A DNA stretch of 10,995 bases from an uncultured Butyricicoccus sp. (GCA_947575935.1 CANPPM010000068.1:1-10995), one strand, 5' to 3'. Shown: positions 1 to 7,367, counted from the stretch's first letter. Numbers and translations are program-made. Notes: a model not told the origin generated them from the sequence alone.

Positions 1-261
1 GGAAGTATGGCGGAAAAAGGACCGTTGTTTGGGCGTATTGACATTTTTCAAACAAACCCTAAACCAAAAACAGCCGAAAAAATTTCCCCCGCGGCCTATT
101 CGGCATCTAAAAACAATCCAAAGCCGCCGGCACGGGCTTTTCCCACGCCGGCGGCTATTTCTACAAAAACACTTTCCTGCCTGCAGGAGCTTCTCCCGTC
201 TTTCCGCTCCCGGACGCCGTCCCCTCTGCACGCCCTGCTTTGGGTCCTGCCTGGATACGGA
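1..261. other. Left-edge intergenic region
   Basis: No convincing gene is seen left of the permease stop codon. An open frame starting at base 7 runs on the plus strand through the terminator hairpin and into sequence antisense to the permease, so it is very likely a chance frame. The only structures noted are the terminator at 109-156 and a short inverted repeat, TTGTTTG (25-31) with CAAACAA (49-55), of unknown meaning. A gene outside the window may begin or end near base 1, but nothing here shows that. Confidence 0.5.
109..156 (-). terminator. Rho-independent terminator of the GntR/ABC operon
   Basis: A perfect 10-bp GC-rich stem (AGCCGCCGGC at 122-131 with GCCGGCGGCT at 147-156) encloses a loop that can form a further GGG/CCC stem. 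Read on the minus strand it is followed by T-rich sequence that includes TTTTT (109-113 on the plus strand). It lies about 105 bp past the permease stop codon, as expected for the end of the operon. Confidence 0.75.
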
Positions 262-2427
262 TTAGCCGGATACGGTACATGCGGCAGCGGGATACACACC
301 TGCGGCGGCACCCTCCTCCTGCACCAGATTGCTGCCAAAAATCTTTGTCAGCATCTCTTCCGGAACATGATCCACCGGATAAGACATCTCAATATATTTT
401 CCATTTTCCAACACCAGGGAAACCCGGACACGGCTGCTGATGCGGATGCCAAAGCGGTCGCAGTCTTCACGAGTCACCAAGTTGTCAATCAGCGCGGCAA
501 TCTCTTCCTGATGATTGGTCGTATATTGCACCCATTCGTCGTATTCCTCCGATCCTTCCCGTACACGGCCGTCCCAGACTGTCAGGCTGGAAATTTCCTC
601 TGCCCGGAGCGGCGCCGGTTCATATTTCACATACGCCTGCAGCAGCTCTAACGTCCGATGATAAGAGGGATAGATAGATACACGATACCCGTATTCCCTA
701 CCGGCTTTGTCCATGTTGTCCGGATCATAGGTGCTCAGCCGAATCCACCCGATCTGGCCCTCTTCCGCCGCCTGCGCAGGCGTAAAGTCCAGCACGTCCG
801 CCTGCAGCGCCGCAATCAGCTTTTCCATCTGCGCCGGATCACGCAGGGTAGACAGATCCCCGCGCAGCGCATCCTCCAGGACCGCCATCGGTTTCCTGTC
901 CGGGTTCTCTTTCAGATACTCCGTAAAACGGAAAGCGTTGTTATACCCAAACAAATAATCCCGTGAATAGAGAATGGTATTGATCAGCCCTTCACTTTCC
1001 CCATCTATCGGGATACAGTATTGGCGTTCCGTCATCCTTTCGCCACGCAGGCCATAACCGATGATCAGATGATAATAACGATCCACTTGCTTTCTCCGTT
1101 CGGCGACCTCCTCCGTCTCACGCCACGTTAACGCCTGGCTCGCCAAAAGATCCAGATTCTCTGTCCCCATTCTGCTCAGCTGCAGCACGGCCTGCACAAC
1201 CTCCGGATCGGTTATCTTTTGCCCAAATTGCTGCCGCTGCGCCTCTGTCCTGGCGCCGCTCGACTCCTCAATGGCAGTCAGGTCGTACAGCCCGACCCAC
1301 TCGACACGCTCCGTCTTCGGGAGCCATGCGGAGTAACCAAATACGTCTTGCTGCAGCCCAAAGGTCAGCGCTAACGAAGCTGCCGTCACCGCCAACAGCA
1401 TCCCAGGATGCCGGAAACCTGACCGAATATCGGCGTCATATGCCGCCTCTGTGATGCAGTGACAGGCCGCCACGGCAATTGCCACAAACAAAAGAAGCCA
1501 AAGATTGCTGGTAGGGCCGATAATATCATCTATCATGCAGGCGCTCCCCATGCCCAACACAATGCAGGTATAAATTTTCAGCGGCAGCTGCAGCTGTCGA
1601 AATGCGACAGCCGTACCGGCACGTTCGCTTGCGCGGCGGCAGAACAAAACAACAGACAGCGCCAGCGCCGCCGCGCCTATCAGCACATAGCCGGGGAGAA
1701 ACCGCCCGACTATACTTTCATCCGTTCTAAGAAAACCTATAACCGGGCAATAAACTGTACTGTCATACAAATTCTGGCTGCTATACGCCGGATAATACTG
1801 CCTTGCAAAGATGTCATATACCTCGACCGCAACCATAACCGAGCAATGCGCCCAACCGTTCAGCATAAACGAAAACATCGTATTGCCGCACACCACCGCG
1901 CACAGGATAGAAATTCCATAAACCGTAAAAAATGCAAGTAAGTCAATCCCGATACACTGGAGAAACGGTCCCCACGGAATCTTTGCGCCATAACAGACGG
2001 CAACCACTGCCGCAAGCAGTTCGACCACGAAATAGGCAGGCAGCACCAGCAGCAGCCCGGCGGTAAACTTGGTTGCATAGAGTCCGCTGCGCCGGACGGG
2101 CAGCGAACAGTAGAAATCTACCTGCCGCCGGTCATGCAGGAATCGAAACAGCACGATCCCACACAGCGCCGCCATGATCATCAGCCCCAACCTCGGCATC
2201 ATGTTCGACTCTCCTGTCAGCATCTTCGGCAGCTCTGCCGCAATGGTGCTTCGAGCCGTTTCCTCTGTGATTTCCCAATACCCGATTTCTGCAAGCTGGT
2301 CCTGCGCACGGATGATCATCGGCAGCGGCGCCGCAAGCAAGAACCCTAGAATTGATAACGCAAGCGCCCACAGATTCCGGGACACTTCGCTGCGTACCAA
2401 TTTAAAGGACAAGTTTTTTAACGTCAT
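262..2427 (-). CDS. ABC-2-type transporter permease with large C-terminal extracytoplasmic domain
   Basis: This 721-residue protein is the membrane subunit of an ABC transporter whose ATPase is encoded just upstream. The N-terminal half (about residues 19-357) holds roughly nine hydrophobic segments, for example near 19-40, 78-97, 121-147, 159-203, 242-263, 308-325 and 342-357. After the second segment comes a DFYCSLPVRR motif (104-113), the 'SLP' motif of Ytr/BcrB-like ABC-2 permeases. Residues 360-721 are hydrophilic with no further membrane segment; with a cytoplasmic N-terminus and nine spans this half would lie outside the cell. The ATG at 2427 is preferred over an in-frame GTG at 2448 because a GGAGGTGG site ends 6 nt before it. 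The gene overlaps the ATPase by 26 bp. The substrate is unknown; relatives of such operons respond to cell-wall antibiotics, but transport specificity is not readable here. Confidence 0.85.
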   Translation of the reverse strand: MTLKNLSFKLVRSEVSRNLWALALSILGFLLAAPLPMIIRAQDQLAEIGYWEITEETARSTIAAELPKMLTGESNMMPRLGLMIMAALCGIVLFRFLHDRRQVDFYCSLPVRRSGLYATKFTAGLLLVLPAYFVVELLAAVVAVCYGAKIPWGPFLQCIGIDLLAFFTVYGISILCAVVCGNTMFSFMLNGWAHCSVMVAVEVYDIFARQYYPAYSSQNLYDSTVYCPVIGFLRTDESIVGRFLPGYVLIGAAALALSVVLFCRRASERAGTAVAFRQLQLPLKIYTCIVLGMGSACMIDDIIGPTSNLWLLLFVAIAVAACHCITEAAYDADIRSGFRHPGMLLAVTAASLALTFGLQQDVFGYSAWLPKTERVEWVGLYDLTAIEESSGARTEAQRQQFGQKITDPEVVQAVLQLSRMGTENLDLLASQALTWRETEEVAERRKQVDRYYHLIIGYGLRGERMTERQYCIPIDGESEGLINTILYSRDYLFGYNNAFRFTEYLKENPDRKPMAVLEDALRGDLSTLRDPAQMEKLIAALQADVLDFTPAQAAEEGQIGWIRLSTYDPDNMDKAGREYGYRVSIYPSYHRTLELLQAYVKYEPAPLRAEEISSLTVWDGRVREGSEEYDEWVQYTTNHQEEIAALIDNLVTREDCDRFGIRISSRVRVSLVLENGKYIEMSYPVDHVPEEMLTKIFGSNLVQEEGAAAGVYPAAACTVSG

Positions 2428-3301
2428 AGCCCGCCACCTCCGTTTCACTGATAAAAATTTCCTCCAGCGTCAGCGGGAGCATTTCGAAAAACATCGGCTG
2501 AATGGCATGAAATTCCCGCTTAATATCCTCTGCCGAGCCGCGTACCACCAGCGTATACAAAGATCCGCGCTGTTCCTGCGACAAAATCCGGATCCGTGAA
2601 AAAACCGTATCCGCACCATCCCCGTTAAAGATCACCTGCAGCTTATGGATGCCCAACCGCATCTCATCCAGATCGCGAGAAAATAAGATGCCGCCCTTAT
2701 GCAGCAGCCCAACATGATCGCAGATATCTTCCAGCTCCCGCAGATTGTGCGACGCCACTACCGGCGTCAGCCCACGCTCCGCCACATCGGCGGCAAACAG
2801 GCTTTTGACTGTCTGCCGCATGACTGGGTCCAGACCATCGAACGTTTCATCACAAAACAGGTAATCGGCGCCTGAGCACAGCCCGCAAATCACCGAAACC
2901 TGCTTTTTCATTCCCTTCGAAAATGTGCGCAGTTTACGCCGCATATCCAGCCCAAAGGCCTGCATCAGCTGATTCCATCGGATGTTGTCAAAATCCGGAT
3001 AATGCATCTGATAATAGTTTTTCAGCTCCTCCGGTGAAGCGCCCGGAAAAAAATACTGCTCATCCGAAATGTAAAAACACCGGCGCTTGACCGACAGATT
3101 TTCGAAAACTTCCTTATCATCTATCGCAAGCGTCCCCTCATCCGGACGCAGAATACCGGCCAGAAGCCGCAGAAAAGTCGATTTCCCTGCGCCGTTTGTG
3201 CCAATCAGCCCAAAAACCGACCCATTTTGCACCTCCGCAGACACATGGTCCAGCGCCAGGATCCCGTCGAAACTTTTGCTTATATTTTTCGCCACGATCA
3301 T
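2402..3301 (-). CDS. ABC transporter ATP-binding protein, YtrB-like
   Basis: This 299-residue cytoplasmic nucleotide-binding subunit powers the permease encoded next to it. Motifs in order: Walker A GTNGAGKST (34-42), a degenerate Q-loop region around 79-87, signature FSKGMKKQ (127-134, with SKGMK in place of the classic LSGGQ), Walker B YLFCDE (147-152), D-loop GLDP (156-159) and H-loop His185. The signature variant and the roughly 100-residue C-terminal tail are usual for single-ATPase ABC-2 exporters of the YtrB/BcrA group. Translation starts at an ATG overlapping the regulator's stop codon by 4 nt (ATGA), with a strong AAGGAGG site inside the end of the regulator gene (3312-3318). The protein should act as a dimer with the permease; the substrate is unknown. 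Confidence 0.93.
   Translation of the reverse strand: MIVAKNISKSFDGILALDHVSAEVQNGSVFGLIGTNGAGKSTFLRLLAGILRPDEGTLAIDDKEVFENLSVKRRCFYISDEQYFFPGASPEELKNYYQMHYPDFDNIRWNQLMQAFGLDMRRKLRTFSKGMKKQVSVICGLCSGADYLFCDETFDGLDPVMRQTVKSLFAADVAERGLTPVVASHNLRELEDICDHVGLLHKGGILFSRDLDEMRLGIHKLQVIFNGDGADTVFSRIRILSQEQRGSLYTLVVRGSAEDIKREFHAIQPMFFEMLPLTLEEIFISETEVAGYDVKKLVL
2434..2441 (-). promoter_or_regulatory. Ribosome binding site that sets the permease start
   Basis: GGAGGTGG on the minus strand lies 6 nt before the ATG at 2427, inside the end of the ATPase gene. It lies within the coding sequence that would begin at the in-frame GTG at 2448, so it supports the ATG as the true start and suggests translational coupling to the ATPase gene. 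Confidence 0.75.
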
Positions 3302-3669
3302 GGCGCCTCCACCTCCTTTTCAAAAATCCAACCCGTAATCGCCGCATCATCCGCACCCAGCGCCCGCGCCGCCTTTACCAGCGCCCGCAGCTGCAGGGCA
3401 ATCTCCGCCAGCCGGCGGTCGCGGACCGACGTGCCGTCTGCAGAGACAAAATTCCCTCTGCCCTTCACAGAATAGATCACTCCTTTCGATTCCAGCAGTG
3501 CAAACGCGCGCTGTATAGTGTTCGGATTGATGGACAGCTCGGCTGCCAATTGGCGGACACTTGGAAGCTGCGCCTCAGCGGCGTATACCCCGTGTACGAC
3601 CAAATCTTCAATTCCCGCTGCAACCTGCTCATAGATCGGGCGGGCATCCCGATAATCAATGTTCAGCAT
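3298..3669 (-). CDS. ytrA: GntR-family repressor of the YtrA subfamily
   Basis: This 123-residue DNA-binding regulator has an N-terminal winged helix-turn-helix (about residues 10-76, with LPSVRQLAAELSINPNT in the recognition region and KGRGNFV in the wing) and only a short helical C-terminal part (about 77-120). This is the architecture of the small YtrA subfamily of GntR proteins, which lack a large effector domain and control ABC transporter operons. It is the first gene of the operon, overlapping the ATPase gene by 4 nt. The start is supported by AGAGGAGG 6 nt upstream. A YtrA-type inverted repeat over the transcription start region predicts autorepression. In Bacillus subtilis YtrA is relieved by lipid II-binding antibiotics; whether that holds here is inference. 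Confidence 0.88.
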   Translation of the reverse strand: MLNIDYRDARPIYEQVAAGIEDLVVHGVYAAEAQLPSVRQLAAELSINPNTIQRAFALLESKGVIYSVKGRGNFVSADGTSVRDRRLAEIALQLRALVKAARALGADDAAITGWIFEKEVEAP

Positions 3670-3691
3670 TACCGTCCTCCTCTCTGTATTA

Positions 3692-3716
3692 TGTGTATTA
3701 TTCTAGCTAGTACAGT
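3692..3716. promoter_or_regulatory. Predicted YtrA operator
   Basis: The inverted repeat TGTGTA-N13-TACAGT (outer bases 3692 and 3716; core TGTA at 3694-3697 and TACA at 3711-3714) matches, with one change per half, the AGTGTA-N13-TACACT operator I recall for B. subtilis YtrA. It lies just downstream of the -10 element of the operon promoter and covers the expected transcription start, a position suited to repression. Confidence 0.65.
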
Positions 3717-3717
3717 T

Positions 3718-3746
3718 AGTATACATTAGTTCCATCCTCTTGTCAA
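3718..3746 (-). promoter_or_regulatory. Sigma-A promoter of the GntR/ABC operon
   Basis: On the minus strand TTGACA (3741-3746) is followed after exactly 17 bp by TATACT (3718-3723). The -35 is a perfect consensus match and the -10 matches 5 of 6. The expected start is near 3711, giving a leader of about 40 nt to the regulator's ATG. Confidence 0.85.
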
Positions 3747-3877
3747 GCCGTATTTTTCCTTGATTGGGATCCATCTACAGAGCCATGATAGCCGATCCCC
3801 TGGAACACGGCCGGCCGCCGGAGTCTGCCAAATGTGGGATCCTGATTCTTTTTTCTTCTGTTAATTTCCCCGAAATG

Positions 3878-3886
3878 TGCTATAAT
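3878..3886 (+). promoter_or_regulatory. Extended -10 promoter for rnr
   Basis: TGCTATAAT is a perfect -10 hexamer (3881-3886) with the TGn extension. No good -35 hexamer is seen 16-19 bp upstream, which the extended -10 could offset. The expected start is near 3893, leaving a leader of about 147 nt before the RNase R start codon. Confidence 0.65.
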
Positions 3887-3905
3887 AGGTTTATGCTTAT
3901 CTTCA

Positions 3906-3963
3906 CCGGGCATCCTCTGCCCGGCCCGCAGACGAGTCCGGCATACGCCGCGCAGGCGCCGGA
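3906..3963 (+). other. GC-rich hairpins in the rnr leader
   Basis: Two stem-loops can form in the predicted 5' leader: CCGGGC (3906-3911) with GCCCGG (3919-3924), and TCCGGC (3937-3942) with GCCGGA (3958-3963). The second has a competing inner CGCC/GGCG pairing. No T-run follows, so they do not look like a terminator. I match no known riboswitch family. Confidence 0.4.
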
Positions 3964-4039
3964 GACACCGTGTAGTTTCTGATAAGCGTTTCTTGACCGG
4001 TTATGACATCATTCCTAGATATGGAAAGGAGACGGCGAC

Positions 4040-6145
4040 ATGAAAAACAGCATTGTTTACCGCCTTCTCGCAAGGCCTATGCGCTTTGACGAGCTGAAAC
4101 GGGCGCTCCCCGAAATGAGCAAGCAGGCGCTCATTGCCGAATTGGAAACCCTTGGGGAGGCAGGCCTCATCCTGCGCAACAAAAAAAACCGTTATGCGCA
4201 GGCCGAACATTTTGGATGCACCGCCGCGACCTTCCTCGCAACCGAGCGCGCATTTGCCTTTGCCCGGCCGGACGAGCCGCGCCCCGAGGGCGACATATTT
4301 CTCCCTCCCGGCAAGGACGGCGGCGCATGGCACGGCGACCGGATCCTGATCCAAATCCTGCCCTCTTCCCGCGGCCATAAGAGCGAGGGCGAAGTCGTAC
4401 GGATTCTGGAGCGCAGCCGTACCGAGATCACCGGGGAAGTGCAAATGCGTGGAAAATCCTATTTCCTGCAGCCGGCGTCGGCAAAATACCCGAAAATCGT
4501 CCTGCCCAAAGGCAAGCTGAACGGCGCGCAGCCCGGCGACCATGTAGCGGTGCAGATGATGTTTTATGGGGAAGGGGGGTTGCCGCCTCAGGCTGCCGTC
4601 ACGGCCATACTGGGCCTGGAAGGCACGATGGAAGCCGCGGTCGCAGGTATCCTGCGTGAAAACGGCATTACCCTGCAGTTTACCGAAGAAAGCGAGCGGC
4701 AGGCCGCCGCCTGCGGGGAAACCGTCGACCCAGCCGAAGCCGCGCGGCGGCTTGACCTGCGGGATCAGGTCATCTTTACCATCGATGGGGACGATGCCAA
4801 GGACTTTGACGACGCTGTTTCTCTGAAACCGCTGGAAAACGGGCGCTTTGAGTTAGGCGTGCATATTGCCGACGTCTCCCATTACGTGACCCCCGGCAGC
4901 CCACTGGACGACGAAGCCTGGCGGCGCGGCACCTCGGTCTATTATCCCGGCCATGTGATCCCCATGCTGCCGTTTGCCCTGTCGCATGGGATCTGCTCCC
5001 TGAACCCCGATACCGACCGTCTGACTTTCTCAGCGCTGATGGAGGTCGACCAGGACGGGCGGCGATATGGCTGCCGGTTTGCAAAATCGGTGATCCACTC
5101 TAAGGCGCGCATGACCTACAACCATGTGAACCAAATCCTAGCAGGAGACGCCGCCCTTCGGGAACAGTATGCGGCGCTGACGCCGACCTTTGAACGGATG
5201 GCTGCGCTGGCTGAGGCGACCCGCAAACGCCGGATGGAGCGGGGCGCGCTTGATCTCGATATTCCCGAACCTCAGATCCTCGTGGACGGAGCCGGTATGC
5301 CTACCGATGTGCAGTACCGGGAACGCGGGGCTGCCGAAAAACTGATTGAAGAGTTTATGCTAATGGCAAACGAAGCTGCCGCCGAATTTCTGGAAAAGCG
5401 CGGAAACCCGTCGGTCTTCCGCGTCCATGAATCCCCCGACCCGGAAAAGCTGCGCGCCTTTGCCGCCTTTGCCCGCCCATTCGGCTATCGGGTCGACGCA
5501 AGCAAGCCGCAAAATACCCGTCAGCTGCAGGCTGTACTTGACGGCGCCAAAGACGATCCCAAGCAACGCGCCCTGCCCTCCCTGCTGCTGCGCTCCCTCG
5601 CACGCGCCCGCTACAGCGCCGAATGCCTGGGACACTACGGATTGGCGGCACGGTATTACCTGCACTTTACTTCTCCAATCCGGCGATATCCTGACCTTGC
5701 CGCCCATCGGATGCTTTATAAGGCGATCAGCGGCCAGCAGTTCACCAAAACCGACCTCACCTTTTGTGAGGAAGCGGCCGGGCAGTCCACCGCCCGGGAA
5801 TACGCTGCCGACACCGCCGAACGCGAAATCGATAAGCTCTACCTCGCGGCCTATATGCGGCAATTCATCGGAGAAGTGTTTGACGGCGAGGTTTCCGGCG
5901 TGACGCCGTTTGGGCTATTTGTCTCGCTGCCCAACTCGGTCGAAGGACTGGTACGCATCGAAACCCTCCCGGGTGATTATTATGAATATATCGAGGAGCG
6001 TATGGAGCTGCGCGGGCAGCGTTCGGGCTTCCGGTATACCATCGGCACGGCAATGCGCGTCAAACTGACCGCCGCAAACCCGGTAAACGGGCAGATTGAT
6101 TTTGTCCCGGACACGGCGGCCTCTGAAACACAGGCACGCGGCTGA
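4040..6145 (+). CDS. rnr: Ribonuclease R (RNase II/RNB family 3'-5' exoribonuclease)
   Basis: This 701-residue enzyme degrades structured RNA processively from the 3' end in the cytoplasm, in mRNA turnover and RNA quality control. It has an N-terminal winged-helix-like segment (about 1-60), two cold-shock-type OB regions (about 65-230), the catalytic RNB domain (about 235-560) and an S1 domain (about 612-692). The metal-binding aspartates of the motif TIDGDDAKDFDDA are D249, D255, D257 and D258, matching the D201/D207/D209/D210 spacing of RNase II; HFTSPIRRYPDL (542-553) carries the conserved arginines near the active site. The start is supported by AAAGGAG 8 nt upstream. It is shorter than the B. 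subtilis and E. coli enzymes (near 780-810 residues) and lacks their lysine-rich C-terminal tail, ending soon after S1. The usual Firmicute neighbours secG and smpB are not in the window. Confidence 0.95.
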   Translation: MKNSIVYRLLARPMRFDELKRALPEMSKQALIAELETLGEAGLILRNKKNRYAQAEHFGCTAATFLATERAFAFARPDEPRPEGDIFLPPGKDGGAWHGDRILIQILPSSRGHKSEGEVVRILERSRTEITGEVQMRGKSYFLQPASAKYPKIVLPKGKLNGAQPGDHVAVQMMFYGEGGLPPQAAVTAILGLEGTMEAAVAGILRENGITLQFTEESERQAAACGETVDPAEAARRLDLRDQVIFTIDGDDAKDFDDAVSLKPLENGRFELGVHIADVSHYVTPGSPLDDEAWRRGTSVYYPGHVIPMLPFALSHGICSLNPDTDRLTFSALMEVDQDGRRYGCRFAKSVIHSKARMTYNHVNQILAGDAALREQYAALTPTFERMAALAEATRKRRMERGALDLDIPEPQILVDGAGMPTDVQYRERGAAEKLIEEFMLMANEAAAEFLEKRGNPSVFRVHESPDPEKLRAFAAFARPFGYRVDASKPQNTRQLQAVLDGAKDDPKQRALPSLLLRSLARARYSAECLGHYGLAARYYLHFTSPIRRYPDLAAHRMLYKAISGQQFTKTDLTFCEEAAGQSTAREYAADTAEREIDKLYLAAYMRQFIGEVFDGEVSGVTPFGLFVSLPNSVEGLVRIETLPGDYYEYIEERMELRGQRSGFRYTIGTAMRVKLTAANPVNGQIDFVPDTAASETQARG

Positions 6146-6241
6146 AATGCCACCCGCTGACAGCCTGTCCATGCAGAAACCCCGGCGCACCGCTTTTTCC
6201 GCAAACATGCGGGCCGCTGTACGCCGCCTTTCCCCATTTCT

Positions 6242-6317
6242 CCGTGAGGGACTGCCCCTCCGGTATTCATTCACTAAACCGTGGAGGGACCGAAGGCATG
6301 GCTGCGATCATGCCTTC
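6242..6317 (+). other. Structured leader/spacer between rnr and the patatin-like gene
   Basis: The 205-bp gap holds three possible stems. CCG-T-GAGGG (6242-6250) pairs with CCCTCCGG (6256-6263). The same CCCTCCGG can instead pair with a near-copy of the first arm, CCG-TG-GAGGG (6279-6288). Just downstream is a perfect 9-bp stem, GAAGGCATG (6292-6300) with CATGCCTTC (6309-6317), about 20 nt before the ribosome binding site of the next gene. The sequence after it (CCCCTTCTTCATTTT) is only weakly U-rich. This could be an rnr terminator, an attenuator or a regulatory leader; no known family is recognised. Confidence 0.45.
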
Positions 6318-6350
6318 CAGGCCCCTTCTTCATTTTGGAGGCGATTTAAA

Positions 6351-7196
6351 ATGCCAGGACTTGTTCTGGAGGGCGGCACCTTCCGCCCGGTTTTTTCCTG
6401 CGGCGTGATGGATGCGCTGCTTGACCATGATATACTCTTTGACTATGTAATCGGCGTCTCGGCAGGCATTACTGACGGTATTTCCTATGTTTCCCGGCAG
6501 CGGGGACGCAACCTAAAGGTCATCCGCGCATTCCGCAACGACCCGCGCTATCTGTCCCTGCGCAATTATCTGCGCGGCGGCTCCATGTTTGGGCTTGAAT
6601 TTATTTATCACGAAATCCCGATGCGTTACTTCCCCTTTGACTGGCAGACCTATCACGCCTACAAGGGCAAGATTCTGGTCGGGGTGACCAATATCCGAAC
6701 CGGGATGCCCGAATATCTGGACGGCATGCAGCTGGATGAACGGTGCACCATGCTGCGTGCGACCTGCGCAATCCCATTTTATTTCCCGCCGATCCGCATC
6801 GGGGACGAACGTTATTATGACGGCGGCCTCTCGGACTCCGTTCCGATCCGAAAATCCCTGCAGGACGGCAACCGAAAAAACCTGATCCTCCTCACCCAGC
6901 CAAAAGGCTACCGCAAGGAAATGACGCGCGCCACCCTGCATGCTGCCAACGCCCTGCAGCTCCGATATCCCAAACTGGCAGAGACCATGCGCCGCCGCCC
7001 CAAAATGTATAATGATACCATCTGCTTTTGTGAACAGCTGGCGGAAAAGCGCCCCGCCGATACCGTGCTGCTGCGGCCGGAGGAGCCGATTGATTCCTTT
7101 GAAAGCAGTGTTGCACGCCTGACAGACGCCTACCGGCAGGGCTATGAAATGGCAGAACGGCATATGGACCGGATTCAAGCCCTGTTTGACCACTGA
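6351..7196 (+). CDS. Patatin-like phospholipase family protein
   Basis: This 281-residue protein is a predicted serine lipid acyl hydrolase with the Ser-Asp dyad of patatins. The oxyanion-hole region is LEGGTFRPVFSCGV (6-19), the nucleophile elbow GVSAG (35-39) gives Ser37, and the DGG motif (157-159) gives Asp157. Length and the C-terminal region resemble the bacterial YqhO-like patatin group rather than secreted toxins of the ExoU type. No signal peptide or membrane segment is visible, so a cytoplasmic location is likely. The start is chosen at 6351 because GGAGG lies 9 nt before it (6337-6341); the same frame is open 85 codons further upstream, but that part overlaps rnr and the hairpins and has no ribosome binding site. 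It follows rnr by 205 bp on the same strand; no separate promoter is obvious. The natural substrate is unknown. Confidence 0.9.
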   Translation: MPGLVLEGGTFRPVFSCGVMDALLDHDILFDYVIGVSAGITDGISYVSRQRGRNLKVIRAFRNDPRYLSLRNYLRGGSMFGLEFIYHEIPMRYFPFDWQTYHAYKGKILVGVTNIRTGMPEYLDGMQLDERCTMLRATCAIPFYFPPIRIGDERYYDGGLSDSVPIRKSLQDGNRKNLILLTQPKGYRKEMTRATLHAANALQLRYPKLAETMRRRPKMYNDTICFCEQLAEKRPADTVLLRPEEPIDSFESSVARLTDAYRQGYEMAERHMDRIQALFDH

Positions 7197-7268
7197 GATG
7201 CCGCGCGCCAATCCGCATTTTTCCTGCTGGGAAATCTGGAATCAGCTTCCATTTAATAGAAAAAACTA

Positions 7269-7301
7269 GACAAAAATGGTTTGTCAAAGTTTTTTATTTT
7301 T
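7269..7301 (+). terminator. Possible AT-rich terminator after the patatin-like gene
   Basis: A 6-bp stem GACAAA (7269-7274) with TTTGTC (7280-7285) is followed by AAAG and then TTTTTTATTTTT (7290-7301). The stem is weak in GC, so termination may be inefficient. It lies about 70 bp after the stop codon. Confidence 0.45.
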
Positions 7302-7330
7302 ATGCGTGCAGCCAAAACTTTAGCAAATTA

Positions 7331-7367
7331 AAGGGCTGTCCTCAAAAAACTATTGTATGGAGCCCTT
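7331..7367. repeat. Inverted repeat overlapping the gdhA promoter
   Basis: AAGGGCT (7331-7337) and AGCCCTT (7361-7367) form a perfect 7-bp inverted repeat with a 23-nt gap. Its right arm falls inside the spacer between the -35 and -10 of the gdhA promoter, so it could be an operator; it could also be the stem of a poor terminator for transcription coming from upstream. Confidence 0.4.

Noticed and set aside
25..55. Inverted repeat TTGTTTG/CAAACAA near the left edge
   Set aside because: Seven AT-rich base pairs with a 17-nt gap are easily found by chance, and no gene start or end is visible beside it to give it a role.
7..651. 214-codon plus-strand frame beginning at base 7
   Set aside because: It passes through a strong terminator hairpin and then runs antisense to the permease; composition is low-complexity and no proper ribosome binding site is visible.
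1459..1941. 160-codon plus-strand frame inside the permease gene
   Set aside because: It is the antisense shadow of the membrane-spanning part of a well-supported gene and has no promoter or binding site.
3764..3982. 72-codon frame (or its 29-codon tail from 3893) in the rnr leader
   Set aside because: The start codons have no ribosome binding site, the frame spans the rnr promoter and GC-rich hairpins, and the translation resembles nothing.
6096..6350. 85-codon upstream extension of the patatin-like gene
   Set aside because: It overlaps the end of rnr and the structured spacer and has no ribosome binding site, while the ATG at 6351 has a GGAGG at good spacing and the family's usual N-terminus.
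6513..7211. 232-codon open frame antisense to the patatin-like gene
   Set aside because: It mirrors the coding frame of a gene with intact catalytic motifs and shows no family resemblance or start signal of its own.
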